64,000 nucleotides of DNA from Betaproteobacteria bacterium. GTDB lineage: Bacteria > Pseudomonadota > Gammaproteobacteria > Burkholderiales > SG8-39. Below are positions 39,069-48,143 of the stretch, piece by piece. Under the pieces are notes generated by a model. The model worked only from the letters and a program-made list of their open reading frames with translations, did no database searches and had not been told where the DNA came from. The translations under genes and the position numbers were made by a program. How positions within the stretch are numbered: position 1 is the first letter of the stretch; the number at the start of each line of letters is the position of its first letter. Location: assembly GCA_016713125.1 (NCBI GenBank), contig JADJPT010000002.1:248001-312000 (forward strand), in the 5' to 3' direction.

Positions 39069-40859
39069 TCAGGCGGCGAGGAACTGCTCGTCGCTCAGGC
39101 CCATCACCGCGGCCGAGCCGCGCGTGACGATGTTGCCCAGCGCCGGCGCCTCGACCAGCACCTGCTCGGCGAAGAAGCGCGCGGTGACGATCTTCGCCCG
39201 GTAGAACTCCGCATCGCCCTCGCCCGCGGCGAGCCTGCGCTCGGCGACCTGCGCGGCGCGCGCCATCTGCCAGCCGCCGGCGACGATGCCGGCCAGCCTG
39301 AGGAAGGGCACCGCCCCCGAGAACGCCGCCTTCGGATCGGTGCCGGCGGTGGCCAGCACGTAGTCCACGCACTCGGCAATGGCCTTCGCGCCGGTGGCCA
39401 GCGCGGTGCGGATCGCCGCCACGTCGGCGCTCTTCGAGGCCGCCAGCTCGGCGTCGAAGGCCGCCAGGTGCGCGAGCCAGGCCTTGATGGTGGCGCCGCC
39501 CTCGCGCGCGATCTTGCGGCCCATCAGGTCGTTGGCCTGGATGCCGGTGGTGCCTTCGTAGATGGTGGTGATGCGCGCGTCGCGCAGGTGCTGCGCGGCG
39601 CCGGTCTCCTCGATGAAGCCCATGCCGCCGTGGATCTGCACGCCCAGCGAGGCCACCTCGATGCCGGTCTCGGTGCTCCAGCCCTTGACCACCGGGATCA
39701 TCAGGTCGACGAAGGCCTGGTTCTGCGCGCGCACCGCCTTGTCCGGATGGCGCTGCGCGGTGTCGGTGGCGGCGGCCACCAGGCAGGCCAGCGCGCGCAT
39801 CGCCTCGGTCTGCGACTTCATCAGCATCAGCATGCGGCGCACGTCCGGGTGGCGGATGATGGGCACCGTCGCCCCGCCGTCGACCATGTCCTTGCCCTGC
39901 AGGCGGTCCTTCGCGTAGGCCAGCGCGCGCTGGAAGGCGCGCTCGCCGATCGCCACGCCCTCCATGCCCACGCCGAAGCGCGCCGCGTTCATCATGATGA
40001 ACATGTAGGCCAGGCCCTTGTTCTCCTCGCCCACCACATAGCCCACCGCGTTGTCGTAGACCATCACCGCGGTCGGGCTGGCGTGGATGCCCAGCTTGTG
40101 TTCGATAGAGGCGCACACCGCGCTGTTGCGCTCGCCCAGCGAGCCATCGGGTTTGACCATGAACTTGGGCACCACGAACAGCGAGATCCCCTTCACGCCC
40201 TCGGGCGCGTCCGGCGTGCGCGCCAGCACCAGATGCACGATGTTGTCGGTCAGGTCGTGCTCGCCGTAGGTGATGAAGATCTTCTGTCCGCTGATGCGGT
40301 AGTGGTCGCCTTCGCGCACCGCCTTCGCGCGCAGCAGCGCGAGGTCCGAACCGGCCTGCGGCTCGGTCAGGTTCATGGTGCCGGTCCATTCGCCCGACAC
40401 CATCTTCTGCAGGAAGGTCTTCTTCAGGTAGTCCGAGCCGCACAGCAGCAGCGCCTCGATGGCGCCCTGGGTGAGCAGCGGGCACAGCGAGAACGCCATG
40501 TTGGCCGAGGTCACCATCTCGGTCACCGGCGTGGACACCAGCTTGGGCAGGCCCTGCCCGCCCCACTCGGGCTCCAGCGGCAGCGCGTTCCAGCCGCCTT
40601 CGACGAACTGCCGGTAGGCCTGCTTGAAGCCCTTGGGCGTGGTCACCGCGCCGTCCTTCCACTGCGAGCCTTCCTGGTCGCCGCTCCAGTTCAGCGGATC
40701 GAGCACGCCGGCGGCGAACTTGCCGGCCTCCTCGAGGATGGCGTCCACCGTGTCCGGGGTGGCGTCCTCGCAGCCCGGCAGCTTCGCGATCTGCGCCAGC
40801 CCGGCCAGCTCGTTGACGACGAACTTCATGTCCTTCAGCGGTGCGGCATAGGCGCTCAT
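39069..40859 (-). CDS. Acyl-CoA dehydrogenase with C-terminal extension (DmdC-like)
   Basis: FAD enzyme that introduces a 2,3 double bond into an acyl-CoA and passes electrons to EtfAB, encoded just upstream on the same strand. The 596 residues are longer than a classical dehydrogenase (about 380) because of an extra C-terminal helical domain. Motifs are MNLTEPQAGSDLALLRAKA, QIHGGMGFIEETGAAQHLRD and TTIYEGTTGIQANDLMG, with the catalytic Glu in YEGT. Similar length and motifs occur in DmdC-type methylmercaptopropionyl-CoA and long-chain enzymes. The substrate cannot be read from sequence. Confidence 0.93.
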   Translation of the reverse strand: MSAYAAPLKDMKFVVNELAGLAQIAKLPGCEDATPDTVDAILEEAGKFAAGVLDPLNWSGDQEGSQWKDGAVTTPKGFKQAYRQFVEGGWNALPLEPEWGGQGLPKLVSTPVTEMVTSANMAFSLCPLLTQGAIEALLLCGSDYLKKTFLQKMVSGEWTGTMNLTEPQAGSDLALLRAKAVREGDHYRISGQKIFITYGEHDLTDNIVHLVLARTPDAPEGVKGISLFVVPKFMVKPDGSLGERNSAVCASIEHKLGIHASPTAVMVYDNAVGYVVGEENKGLAYMFIMMNAARFGVGMEGVAIGERAFQRALAYAKDRLQGKDMVDGGATVPIIRHPDVRRMLMLMKSQTEAMRALACLVAAATDTAQRHPDKAVRAQNQAFVDLMIPVVKGWSTETGIEVASLGVQIHGGMGFIEETGAAQHLRDARITTIYEGTTGIQANDLMGRKIAREGGATIKAWLAHLAAFDAELAASKSADVAAIRTALATGAKAIAECVDYVLATAGTDPKAAFSGAVPFLRLAGIVAGGWQMARAAQVAERRLAAGEGDAEFYRAKIVTARFFAEQVLVEAPALGNIVTRGSAAVMGLSDEQFLAA

Positions 40860-40892
40860 CGCGGTCTCCTGGGGCGTATCGTCGGGCTTGCC

Positions 40893-41828
40893 TTACTTCT
40901 TCAGTTCTTCGACCAGCTGCGGCACGATCTGGAACAGGTCGCCGACGATGCCGTAATCGGCCACCGAGAATATCGGCGCTTCCTCGTCCTTGTTGACCGC
41001 CACGATCACGCGGCTGTCCTTCATGCCGGCAAGGTGCTGGATCGCGCCGGAGATGCCGATCGCGATGTACAGCTCGGGGGCGACGATCTTGCCGGTCTGC
41101 CCCACCTGCCAGTCGTTGGGCACGAAACCGGCGTCGACCGCGGCGCGCGAGGCGCCCATGGCCGCGCCCAGGTGGTCGGCCAGCGGCTCGAGGATCTTGA
41201 AGTTGTCGCCCGAGCCCATGCCGCGGCCGCCGGAGACGATGATCTTCGCCGCGGTCAGCTCGGGACGCTCGGACTTCGACACCTCGCGGCCGACGAAGGT
41301 CGACAACCCGCTGTCGGCCGCGCCGGACAGCGCCTCGACGGCGGCGCTGCCGCCGCTCGCCGCCACCGCGTCGAAGCCGGTGGTGCGCACGGTGATCACC
41401 TTGACCGCGTCCGACGACTGCACCGTGGCCAGCGCGTTGCCGGCGTAGATCGGGCGCACGAAGGTGTCGGCGGACTCGACCGCGACGATGTCGGAGATCT
41501 GCTGCACGTCGAGCAGCGCGGCCACGCGCGGCGTGACGTTCTTGCCGTTCGAGGTGGCCGGGGCCAGCACGTGCGAATAGTTCTTGGCGATGCCGACCAC
41601 CAGTGCGGCCACGTTCTCGGCCAGGAATTCGCCCAGCGGCGCGGCGTCGGCGTGCAGCACCCTGGCGACGCCGGCGACCTTCGAGGCGGCCTCGGCGGCG
41701 GCGGACGAACCGCTGCCCGCCACCAGCACGTGGATCTCGCCGCCGATCTTCTGCGCGGCGGCGACGGTGTTGAGGGTTGCGACCTTCAGGCTCTTGTTGT
41801 CGTGTTCTGCGATGACGAGGATGCTCAC
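40893..41828 (-). CDS. etfA: Electron transfer flavoprotein alpha subunit
   Basis: FAD-binding subunit of the soluble carrier between acyl-CoA dehydrogenases and ETF-QO. The 311 residues show GGRGMGSGDNFKILEPLAD and the FAD-binding C-terminal signature ISGAIQHLAGMKDSRVIVAV, NKDEEAPIFSVADYGIVGD. The start overlaps the stop of etfB (ATGA). The dehydrogenase gene follows after 33 bases, so etfB-etfA-acd forms one operon. Confidence 0.96.
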   Translation of the reverse strand: MSILVIAEHDNKSLKVATLNTVAAAQKIGGEIHVLVAGSGSSAAAEAASKVAGVARVLHADAAPLGEFLAENVAALVVGIAKNYSHVLAPATSNGKNVTPRVAALLDVQQISDIVAVESADTFVRPIYAGNALATVQSSDAVKVITVRTTGFDAVAASGGSAAVEALSGAADSGLSTFVGREVSKSERPELTAAKIIVSGGRGMGSGDNFKILEPLADHLGAAMGASRAAVDAGFVPNDWQVGQTGKIVAPELYIAIGISGAIQHLAGMKDSRVIVAVNKDEEAPIFSVADYGIVGDLFQIVPQLVEELKK

Positions 41829-42577
41829 GAAATCACCTTGGCTTCGTTCTTCAGTTTGTTCACGAGGGTGGCCACGTCGGGCACCTTGATGCCGGCCTTG
41901 CGCTTGGCGGGCTCGACCACCTTCAGGGTCTTCAGGCGCGGCGTCACGTCCACGCCCAGCGCGTCGGGCTTGAGCGTCTCGAGGGTCTTCTTCTTGGCCT
42001 TCATGATGTTGGGCAGCGTGACGTAGCGCGGCTCGTTCAGGCGCAGGTCGGTGGTGATCACCAGCGGCAGCTTGATGGAAATGGTTTCCAGTCCGCCGTC
42101 GACTTCACGCGTGACCTGCGCCTTGCCGTCGGCGATGGCCAGCTTGGAGGCGAAGGTCGCCTGCGACCAGCCGAGCAGCGCGGCCAGCATCTGGCCGGTC
42201 TGGTTGGAATCGTCGTCGATCGCCTGCTTGCCGGTGATCACCAGGCCCGGCGCCTCCTTGGCGCACACGGCCTTGAGCAGCTTGGCCACCGCCAGCGGCT
42301 GCAGCTCTACGTCGGATTCGACCAGGATGGCGCGGTCCGCGCCGATCGCCAGCGCGGTGCGCAGCGTCTCCTGGCAGGCCTGCGGTCCGCAGGATACGGC
42401 GATGATCTCGGTGGCCACACCGGCCTCCCTGAGGCGCACGGCCTCTTCGACGGCGATCTCGTCGAACGGATTCATGGACATCTTTACATTGGCGGTCTCC
42501 ACGCCGGAGCCGTCTGCCTTGACGCGCACCTTGACGTTGTAATCGACCACGCGCTTGACGCTGACCAGTACTTTCAT
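41825..42577 (-). CDS. etfB: Electron transfer flavoprotein beta subunit
   Basis: Partner of EtfA; binds AMP and holds the recognition loop for dehydrogenases. From the ATG ending at 42577 (MKVLVSVKRVVDYNVKVRVK) the length is 250 residues, the standard size. Motifs include MSMNPFDEIAVEEAVRLRE and GADRAILVESD, and the C-terminal signature KAKKKTLETLKPDALG. A longer reading upstream of this Met has no homology. First gene of the operon; its upstream region is shared with the divergent gene at 42771. Confidence 0.96.
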   Translation of the reverse strand: MKVLVSVKRVVDYNVKVRVKADGSGVETANVKMSMNPFDEIAVEEAVRLREAGVATEIIAVSCGPQACQETLRTALAIGADRAILVESDVELQPLAVAKLLKAVCAKEAPGLVITGKQAIDDDSNQTGQMLAALLGWSQATFASKLAIADGKAQVTREVDGGLETISIKLPLVITTDLRLNEPRYVTLPNIMKAKKKTLETLKPDALGVDVTPRLKTLKVVEPAKRKAGIKVPDVATLVNKLKNEAKVIS

Positions 42578-42770
42578 CGGGACTCTTCGCTGGGTTCGTT
42601 GGGCTGGAAGGACGCGAATTATAGCCCGCCGACCCGGCCGACGGCAGGCGCACCGCAATCATAGCGACACGCCGATTGACACGGCGGTTCGCCGCGTGGA
42701 ACAGTACAAAGCTGGATTCCCGCTTCCCTCCCTCCGTTTCAAACACTTCCGAAGAACTCCCGAGAAAGCC

Positions 42771-43157
42771 ATGACGACGACCACCGCCACCCCCACCGCC
42801 GGCCCGGAAAAAACCTTCAAGGACAAGCTCGCCGCAGGCAGCTTCGAGATCCAGAAATGCGCCGGCTGCGGCAAGCACGTGTTCTATCCGCGCGTGCTGT
42901 GCACGCACTGCGGCTCCGACCAGCTCGACTGGGTCGTCGCCAGCGGCGCGGGCACCGTCTACTCGACCACCGTGGTGCGCCGCAAGCCGGATGCCGGCGG
43001 CGACTACAGCGTGGTGCTGATCGACCTCGCCGAAGGCCCGCGCATGATGAGCCGCGTGGTCGAGATCGCCCCCGACGCGGTGAAGATCGGCATGAAGGTC
43101 AAGGCGCGCATCGCCGGTTCGGGTGAAGCCGCGCTGGTGGAATTCGTGCCCGCATGA
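42771..43157 (+). CDS. OB-fold/Zn-ribbon (DUF35) protein, thiolase partner
   Basis: A 128-residue protein with an N-terminal zinc ribbon (CAGCGKHVFYPRVLCTHCGS, four Cys) and an OB-fold C-terminus (GTVYSTTVVRRKP, VVEIAPDAVKIGMKVKARI). DUF35 proteins pair with SCP2-type thiolases; in steroid side-chain degradation the DUF35-Ltp2 pair acts as a retro-aldolase. The stop overlaps the start of the thiolase gene (ATGA), so the two are expected to form a complex. It is the first gene of the long forward catabolic run. Confidence 0.9.
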   Translation: MTTTTATPTAGPEKTFKDKLAAGSFEIQKCAGCGKHVFYPRVLCTHCGSDQLDWVVASGAGTVYSTTVVRRKPDAGGDYSVVLIDLAEGPRMMSRVVEIAPDAVKIGMKVKARIAGSGEAALVEFVPA

Positions 43158-44329
43158 GCCTGGGCACCAAAGACCTGCGCGGCTCGGTCGCGGTGGTCGG
43201 CGTCGGCCTGGCGGGTTGCGGCGAAGCGCCGGGCTGGAGCGAAACCGAGATCATGGCCGCGGCGGCGAGGAACGCCCTGGCCGACGCCGGCATCAGCGCG
43301 CAGGAGGTCGACGGCCTGGTGGTCGCCAGCGTCAACATCTTCCTGTCCGGCCTGAGCATCGGCGAGCACCTGGGCATCAAGCCGAAGTTCACCGACTCGA
43401 CCTGCGTGGGCGGGTCCTCCTTCGTCGGCCACCTGATCCCCGCGGCGATGGCCCTGAACTACGGCCTGTGCGACGTGGTGCTGGTGACCTACGGCTCCAA
43501 CCAGCGCACCGGCGTGGGCCGCGGCGATGCCGCCAAGTACAAGGCCATCCTCGACCCGCTGCCCTTCGAGCACCCGTACAAGCCCTTCAATCCGCCCTCC
43601 TCGTACGCGCTGGCCGCCGCACGCCACATGCACCAGTACGGCACCACGCGCGAGCAGCTCGCCGAAGTGGCCGTCGCCGCGCGCCAGTGGGCGCAGCTCA
43701 ACCCCGAGGCCTTCTCGCGCGATCCGCTGTCCGTGCAGGACGTGCTCAAGTCCAAGATGGTCAGCGACCCGCTCACCGTGCGCGACTGCTGCCTGGTCAC
43801 CGACGGCGGCGGCGCCTACGTGCTGGTGCGCGCCGACCGCGCCAGGCAATACAAGAAGAAGGCCGCCTACATGCTGGGCGTGGGCTCGGCGCACTGGCAC
43901 CGGCAGATCGCCGCGATGCCCGACCTGACCGTGACCGCGGCCACCGAGTCGGGGCAGCGCGCCTACGAGATGGCCGGCCTCAAGCCCGCCGACGTCGACG
44001 TGCTCGAGCTCTACGACGCCTTCACCATCAACACCCTGCTGTTCCTCGAGGACCTGGGCTTCTGCAAGAAGGGGGAAGGCGGCGCCTTCCTGTCGGGCGG
44101 ACGCATCGCCCCGGGCGGCAGCCTGCCGGTCAACACCAACGGCGGCGGTCTGTCCTGCGTGCACCCCGGCATGTACGGCATGTTCCTGATCGTCGAAGCC
44201 GTGCGCCAGTTGCGCGGCGAGGCCGGGGCGCGCCAGGTCAAGGACGCCAGGGTGGCCCTGACGCACGGCAACGGCGGCGTGCTGTCCAGCCAGATCACCG
44301 CACTTTTCGGCAGCGAAGAAACCCTTTGA
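43154..44329 (+). CDS. SCP2-type thiolase / Ltp2-like protein
   Basis: A 391-residue thiolase-fold protein that cleaves or rearranges a 3-oxo- or 3-hydroxyacyl-CoA. It has SVAVVGVGLAGCGEAPG, a Cys in DSTCVGGSSFVGHLIPAAMA, then VLELYDAFTINTLLFLEDLG and NTNGGGLSCVHPGMYG. The classical thiolase GHP-x-G-A and C-terminal CxGGG motifs are altered (CVHPGMYG, THGNGG), as in Ltp2-like members. A conserved Tyr in ELYDAFT could serve the aldolase reaction. It is coupled to the DUF35 gene, and thiolase versus aldolase activity is not settled by sequence. Confidence 0.85.
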   Translation: MSLGTKDLRGSVAVVGVGLAGCGEAPGWSETEIMAAAARNALADAGISAQEVDGLVVASVNIFLSGLSIGEHLGIKPKFTDSTCVGGSSFVGHLIPAAMALNYGLCDVVLVTYGSNQRTGVGRGDAAKYKAILDPLPFEHPYKPFNPPSSYALAAARHMHQYGTTREQLAEVAVAARQWAQLNPEAFSRDPLSVQDVLKSKMVSDPLTVRDCCLVTDGGGAYVLVRADRARQYKKKAAYMLGVGSAHWHRQIAAMPDLTVTAATESGQRAYEMAGLKPADVDVLELYDAFTINTLLFLEDLGFCKKGEGGAFLSGGRIAPGGSLPVNTNGGGLSCVHPGMYGMFLIVEAVRQLRGEAGARQVKDARVALTHGNGGVLSSQITALFGSEETL

Positions 44330-44339
44330 GGAGCGCACC

Positions 44340-45119
44340 ATGAGCGACCTTTCCAGCCTGAAGATCCCCTCGATGCGCTCGAAGGTGAGCGCCGAGGAAT
44401 GGCAGGCGCGCGTCGACCTGGCGGCCTGCTACCGCCTGATCGCGCTGTTCGACATGAACGACCTGATCTACAACCACGCCACCGCGCGCGTGCCCGGCGA
44501 GGAAGGCCATTTCCTGATCAATGCCTACGGCTGCGCCTACGAGGAGGTCACCGCCTCCAGCCTGGTGAAGATCGACCTCGACGGCAACATCGTGCTCGAC
44601 TCGGGCACCGGCTACGGCATCAACCAGGCCGGCTTCGTGATCCACAGCGCGGTGCACCGCGCGCGCCACGACGTGGGCTGCGTGATCCACACGCACTCGC
44701 CGGCCGGCATGGCGGTCTCGGCGCTGGAATGCGGGCTGCTGCCGATCACGCAGAACGCCATGTTCTTCGGCGAGATCGGCTACCACGACTACGAGGGCCC
44801 GGCCATCGACCTCGACGAACAGGCCCGCCTGGTGCGCGACCTGGGCGCGAACTCGGCGCTGATCCTGCGCAACCACGGCCTGCTGACCGCCGGCGGCACG
44901 GTGTGCGAAGCCTTCGTCGTGCTGCACTGGCTGGAGCGCGCCTGCCAGGCGCAGCTGATGGCGCAGGCCTGCAACACGCCGCTGCGCCACCCGCCCAAGA
45001 CGGTGATCGACATCACCGCCGACCGCTACAAGCCCGGCCAGCGCCGCAAGATCACCGAACTCGAATGGCCCGCCCTGCTGCGCATGCTCGACAGAAGGGA
45101 TTCAAGCTACCGCGACTGA
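44340..45119 (+). CDS. Class II aldolase/adducin family protein
   Basis: A 259-residue protein of the zinc-dependent class II aldolase/adducin fold. It shows the start of the metal site HTHSPAGMAVSAL and a later His in RNHGLLTAGGTVCEAF, with YNHATARVPGEEGHFLINAYG near the N-terminus. Family members act as fuculose-phosphate aldolases, epimerases or decarboxylases, and the CoA-ester context suggests a C-C cleavage or decarboxylation step, by inference. Starts 11 bases after the thiolase stop. Confidence 0.88.
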   Translation: MSDLSSLKIPSMRSKVSAEEWQARVDLAACYRLIALFDMNDLIYNHATARVPGEEGHFLINAYGCAYEEVTASSLVKIDLDGNIVLDSGTGYGINQAGFVIHSAVHRARHDVGCVIHTHSPAGMAVSALECGLLPITQNAMFFGEIGYHDYEGPAIDLDEQARLVRDLGANSALILRNHGLLTAGGTVCEAFVVLHWLERACQAQLMAQACNTPLRHPPKTVIDITADRYKPGQRRKITELEWPALLRMLDRRDSSYRD

Positions 45120-45163
45120 AGAAGCGCGGAGCAGTTTGCATACAGTAAGTCGGAGACACGCAG

Positions 45164-46069
45164 ATGCTCAAAGATAAAGTCGTCGTCGTCACGGGTGCCG
45201 GCGGCGGCATCGGGCGGGATTTCGCCCTGGCCTTCGCCTCCTACGGCGCGAAAGTCGTGGTCAACGACATCGGCGCTTCGGTGTCCGGCGAAGGCAAGGA
45301 CGCGGGCCCGGCGCAGAAAGTCGTCGACGAGATCCAGGCCTCCGGCGGCACGGCGGTGGCCAATACCGACAGCGTGGCCGAGTGGGAGGCCGCCAACCGC
45401 ATCGTCAAGACCGCCATCGACACCTTCGGGCGCATCGACGTGGTGGTGAACAACGCCGGCATCCTGCGCGACCGCTTCTTCTTCAACATGAGCGTCGAGG
45501 AATGGAAGGCGGTCATCGACGTGCACCTGAACGGCAGCTTCTACGTCGCGCGCGCCGCGGCGCCCTACTTCAAGAGCCAGGCCGCGGGCCGCTACATCAA
45601 CATGACCTCCACCTCCGGGCTGGTGGGCAACTTCGGCCAGGCCAACTACTCGGCGGCCAAGCTGGGCATCGCCGCGCTGTCGAAGTCCATGGCGCTGGAC
45701 ATGGCCAAGTACAACGTCACCTCCAACTGCATCTCGCCCTTCGCCTGGAGCCGCATGATCGGCTCCATCCCCACCGAGACCGATGACCAGAAGGCGCGCG
45801 TGGAAAAGCTCAAGTCCATGCAGACCGCCAAGATCGCGCCGCTGGCGGTGTACCTCGCCTCCGACGCCGCGCAGCACGTGACGGGCCAGATCTTCGCCGT
45901 GCGCGCCAACGAGATCTTCCTGAGGAGCCAGTCGCGCCCGCTGCGTTCGGTGCACCGCGCGGAGGGCTGGACGCCGGAGAGCATCGCCGAGCACGCCATC
46001 CCGGCGATGAAGGCGCACTTCTACGCGCTGGACCGCTCGCAGGACGTGTTCAGCTGGGACCCGCTCTAG
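45164..46069 (+). CDS. SDR-family (3R)-hydroxyacyl-CoA dehydrogenase (MFE-2 type)
   Basis: A 301-residue short-chain dehydrogenase. NAD-binding motif VTGAGGGIGRDFALAF is at the N-terminus, NNAGILRD follows, the catalytic Ser is in NMTSTSGLVGNFG and the Tyr/Lys pair in YSAAKLG. The length and the VNDIGASVSGEGKD insert match the dehydrogenase part of peroxisomal multifunctional enzyme 2, which oxidises (3R)-hydroxyacyl-CoA. A MaoC hydratase follows, so the two genes look like a split MFE-2. Likely substrate is a branched or cyclic acyl-CoA. Confidence 0.92.
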   Translation: MLKDKVVVVTGAGGGIGRDFALAFASYGAKVVVNDIGASVSGEGKDAGPAQKVVDEIQASGGTAVANTDSVAEWEAANRIVKTAIDTFGRIDVVVNNAGILRDRFFFNMSVEEWKAVIDVHLNGSFYVARAAAPYFKSQAAGRYINMTSTSGLVGNFGQANYSAAKLGIAALSKSMALDMAKYNVTSNCISPFAWSRMIGSIPTETDDQKARVEKLKSMQTAKIAPLAVYLASDAAQHVTGQIFAVRANEIFLRSQSRPLRSVHRAEGWTPESIAEHAIPAMKAHFYALDRSQDVFSWDPL

Positions 46070-46080
46070 GAACCGCCGCC

Positions 46081-46965
46081 GTGCCCATCGATTACGCGAA
46101 GCTCAAGGCCTGGCCCTTCACCGACGTCGAGCAGGCCTACACCGAGAAGGACAGCATCCTCTACGCGCTGGGCCTGGGCTACGGCCACGACCCGATGGAC
46201 GAGCAGCAGCTGCGCTTCGTCTACGAGAAGAACCTCGAGGCCCTGCCCACCATGCCCGTGGTGCTGGGCTATCCGGGCTTCTGGATGAAGGACCCGGCCT
46301 CGGGCATCGACTGGGTGCGACTGGTGCACGGCGAACAGTCGCTGACCCTGCACCAGCCCCTGCCGCCGTCCGGCACGGTGGTCGGCCGCTCGAAGATCAC
46401 CGCCCTGGTCGACAAGGGCCCGGGCAAGGGCGCGCTGGTCCACCAGGAGCGCACCATCAGTGACAAGGCCAGCGGCGCGCTGTACGCCACGCTGGGCCAC
46501 GTGACCTTCTGCCGCGCCGACGGCGGCTTCTCTGACCTGCCGGGCAACGGCCCCAGGGGCGGAGACCCGGCGCCCGCGCCGAAACCGGCCACGCCGGACA
46601 CGCCGCCGGACGCCGTGTGCGAACTGCCCACGCTGCCGCAGGCGGCGCTGATCTACCGCCTGTGCGCCGACCCGAATCCGCTGCACGCCGAACCCGCGGT
46701 GGCCAAGGCCGCCGGCTTCCCGCGGCCGATCCTGCACGGCCTGGCCAGCTACGGCGTGGCCGGGCACGCCATCCTCAAGACCTACTGCGACTACCAGCCC
46801 GCGCGGCTCAAGTCGCTGGGCGTGCGCTTCTCCTCGCCGGTGTTCCCGGGCGAGACCATCCGCACCGAGATGTGGCGGCGGGGCAACGCGCTGCAGTTCC
46901 GCGCCAGGGTCGTGGAGCGCGACGTGGTGGTGCTCACCCACGGCACGGCGGAGCTTGCGGGCTGA
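46081..46965 (+). CDS. MaoC-type (R)-specific enoyl-CoA hydratase (MFE-2 hydratase)
   Basis: Hydrates a trans-2-enoyl-CoA to the (3R)-hydroxyacyl-CoA used by the preceding dehydrogenase. The 294-residue double hot-dog protein starts with GTG at 46081 (MPIDYAKLKAWPFTDVEQAY). Its catalytic Asp/Asn/His motif is in YRLCADPNPLHAEPAVAKAA and the next block is GFPRPILHGLASYG. A Pro/Ala-rich linker near residues 160-180 separates the two hot-dog halves. Starts 12 bases after the dehydrogenase stop. Confidence 0.92.
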   Translation: MPIDYAKLKAWPFTDVEQAYTEKDSILYALGLGYGHDPMDEQQLRFVYEKNLEALPTMPVVLGYPGFWMKDPASGIDWVRLVHGEQSLTLHQPLPPSGTVVGRSKITALVDKGPGKGALVHQERTISDKASGALYATLGHVTFCRADGGFSDLPGNGPRGGDPAPAPKPATPDTPPDAVCELPTLPQAALIYRLCADPNPLHAEPAVAKAAGFPRPILHGLASYGVAGHAILKTYCDYQPARLKSLGVRFSSPVFPGETIRTEMWRRGNALQFRARVVERDVVVLTHGTAELAG

Positions 46966-46974
46966 ACAGCATTG

Positions 46975-47035
46975 CTGCCATGTTTTCGGCAAACCCCAGG
47001 CTGCAGGCCGTTTTCCAGGGCAATTGCTGCCACCG
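46975..47035. repeat. Dispersed 61-bp intergenic repeat, copy 2
   Basis: Second copy of the element at 11681-11741, gap-free over 61 positions. It fills most of the 104-base space between the MaoC gene and the next acyl-CoA dehydrogenase gene, which otherwise interrupts a tightly packed run. Confidence 0.6.
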
Positions 47036-47069
47036 CCCTGCCGGCGTCCGGGCCGACTGAAGCGCCTCC

Positions 47070-48143
47070 ATGACCCCGGCCACCGACCAGCAACGCATGC
47101 TCGCCGACGCGGCGCGGCAGTTCGCCGCCGCCGAGCACACGCCCGCGCGGCTGCGCGCATGCCGCGACCGGGACCCGGATTTCGACCGCGGCATCTGGCA
47201 GTCGATCGCCGATCTCGGCTGGCTGGGCGTGCTGGTGCCCGAGGAGGACGGCGGGCTGGGCGCGGGCTTCGGCGACATGGCGCAGCTGGTGTACGCCTGG
47301 GGTCGCGCCTGCGCACCCGAACCGCTGGTGGCCTGCGGCGTGCTGGCCGCGCGCACCCTGGTGCATGCACAAGGCCCGGCGCGCGCGCGCCTGCTCGAGG
47401 CGCTGGTCGCCGGCGAGTGCATCCCGGCGCTGGCCGCCGGCGAAGGCGAAGTGAAGTTCGCCCGCGGCGCGCTGCACGGCACGCGTCGCTACGTCGTGCC
47501 GGCGCACGCCGACGGCTACCTGGTGCAGTCCGATGCCGGGCTGTGGTGGGTGGCGAAGGACGCCGCGGGCCTGCGCATCGAGCACGAGCGGCGCGCCGAC
47601 GGCAGCGCCGCCGCGCGCCTGCACCTGGACGACGTGCGGGTCGGCGAAGCCGAACGCGTCTGCGACAGCGCCGCGCCGGCCGAACGCGCGCTGGACGAGG
47701 CGCGCGTGCTGGCTGCCGTGGAGATGAGCGGCATGATGGCCGCCATGCTGGAACTCACCCTCGATTACCTGCGCACGCGCGTGCAATTCGGCAAGGCGAT
47801 CGGCAGCTTCCAGGCCCTGCAGCACCGCGCCGTCGACCTGTACATCGCCGAGCAGCTGGCGCGCGACGTGGCCCAGGCGGCCTGCGCCACGCTCGACGCC
47901 GGGGCCGCGGGCGAGGCGCTGGCGCTGGCCGCGGCGCGCGCCAAGGCACGCGCCGGCGAGTCGCTGGACCGCATCGCGCGCGAAACCGTGCAGCTGCACG
48001 GCGCCATCGGCTACACCGACGAGTACGCGCTGGGCCTGTACGTGAACCGCGCGCTGACGCTCTCGCCCTGGCTGGGCAACGCCGCGCAGCAGCGTTGGCG
48101 CTACGCGCGCTTGGCCGCCCCGCTGGAGGTCCTGAGCGCATGA
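47070..48143 (+). CDS. Acyl-CoA dehydrogenase, small subunit type
   Basis: A 357-residue acyl-CoA dehydrogenase. The N-terminal helical domain is clear (DLGWLGVLVPEEDGGLGAGF), the FAD/substrate region is reduced and the C-terminal helical domain ends with VQLHGAIGYTDEYALGLYVN. The middle beta domain looks weaker than in classical enzymes. It overlaps the next dehydrogenase gene by four bases, an arrangement seen for heterotetrameric acyl-CoA dehydrogenases of steroid side-chain degradation. Substrate unknown. Confidence 0.88.
   Translation: MTPATDQQRMLADAARQFAAAEHTPARLRACRDRDPDFDRGIWQSIADLGWLGVLVPEEDGGLGAGFGDMAQLVYAWGRACAPEPLVACGVLAARTLVHAQGPARARLLEALVAGECIPALAAGEGEVKFARGALHGTRRYVVPAHADGYLVQSDAGLWWVAKDAAGLRIEHERRADGSAAARLHLDDVRVGEAERVCDSAAPAERALDEARVLAAVEMSGMMAAMLELTLDYLRTRVQFGKAIGSFQALQHRAVDLYIAEQLARDVAQAACATLDAGAAGEALALAAARAKARAGESLDRIARETVQLHGAIGYTDEYALGLYVNRALTLSPWLGNAAQQRWRYARLAAPLEVLSA

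Noticed and set aside
39054..42026. A 990-residue open frame on the plus strand
   Set aside because: It lies opposite the acyl-CoA dehydrogenase and etfA genes and is His/Gly/Arg-rich with no domain; it is an antisense shadow caused by high GC.
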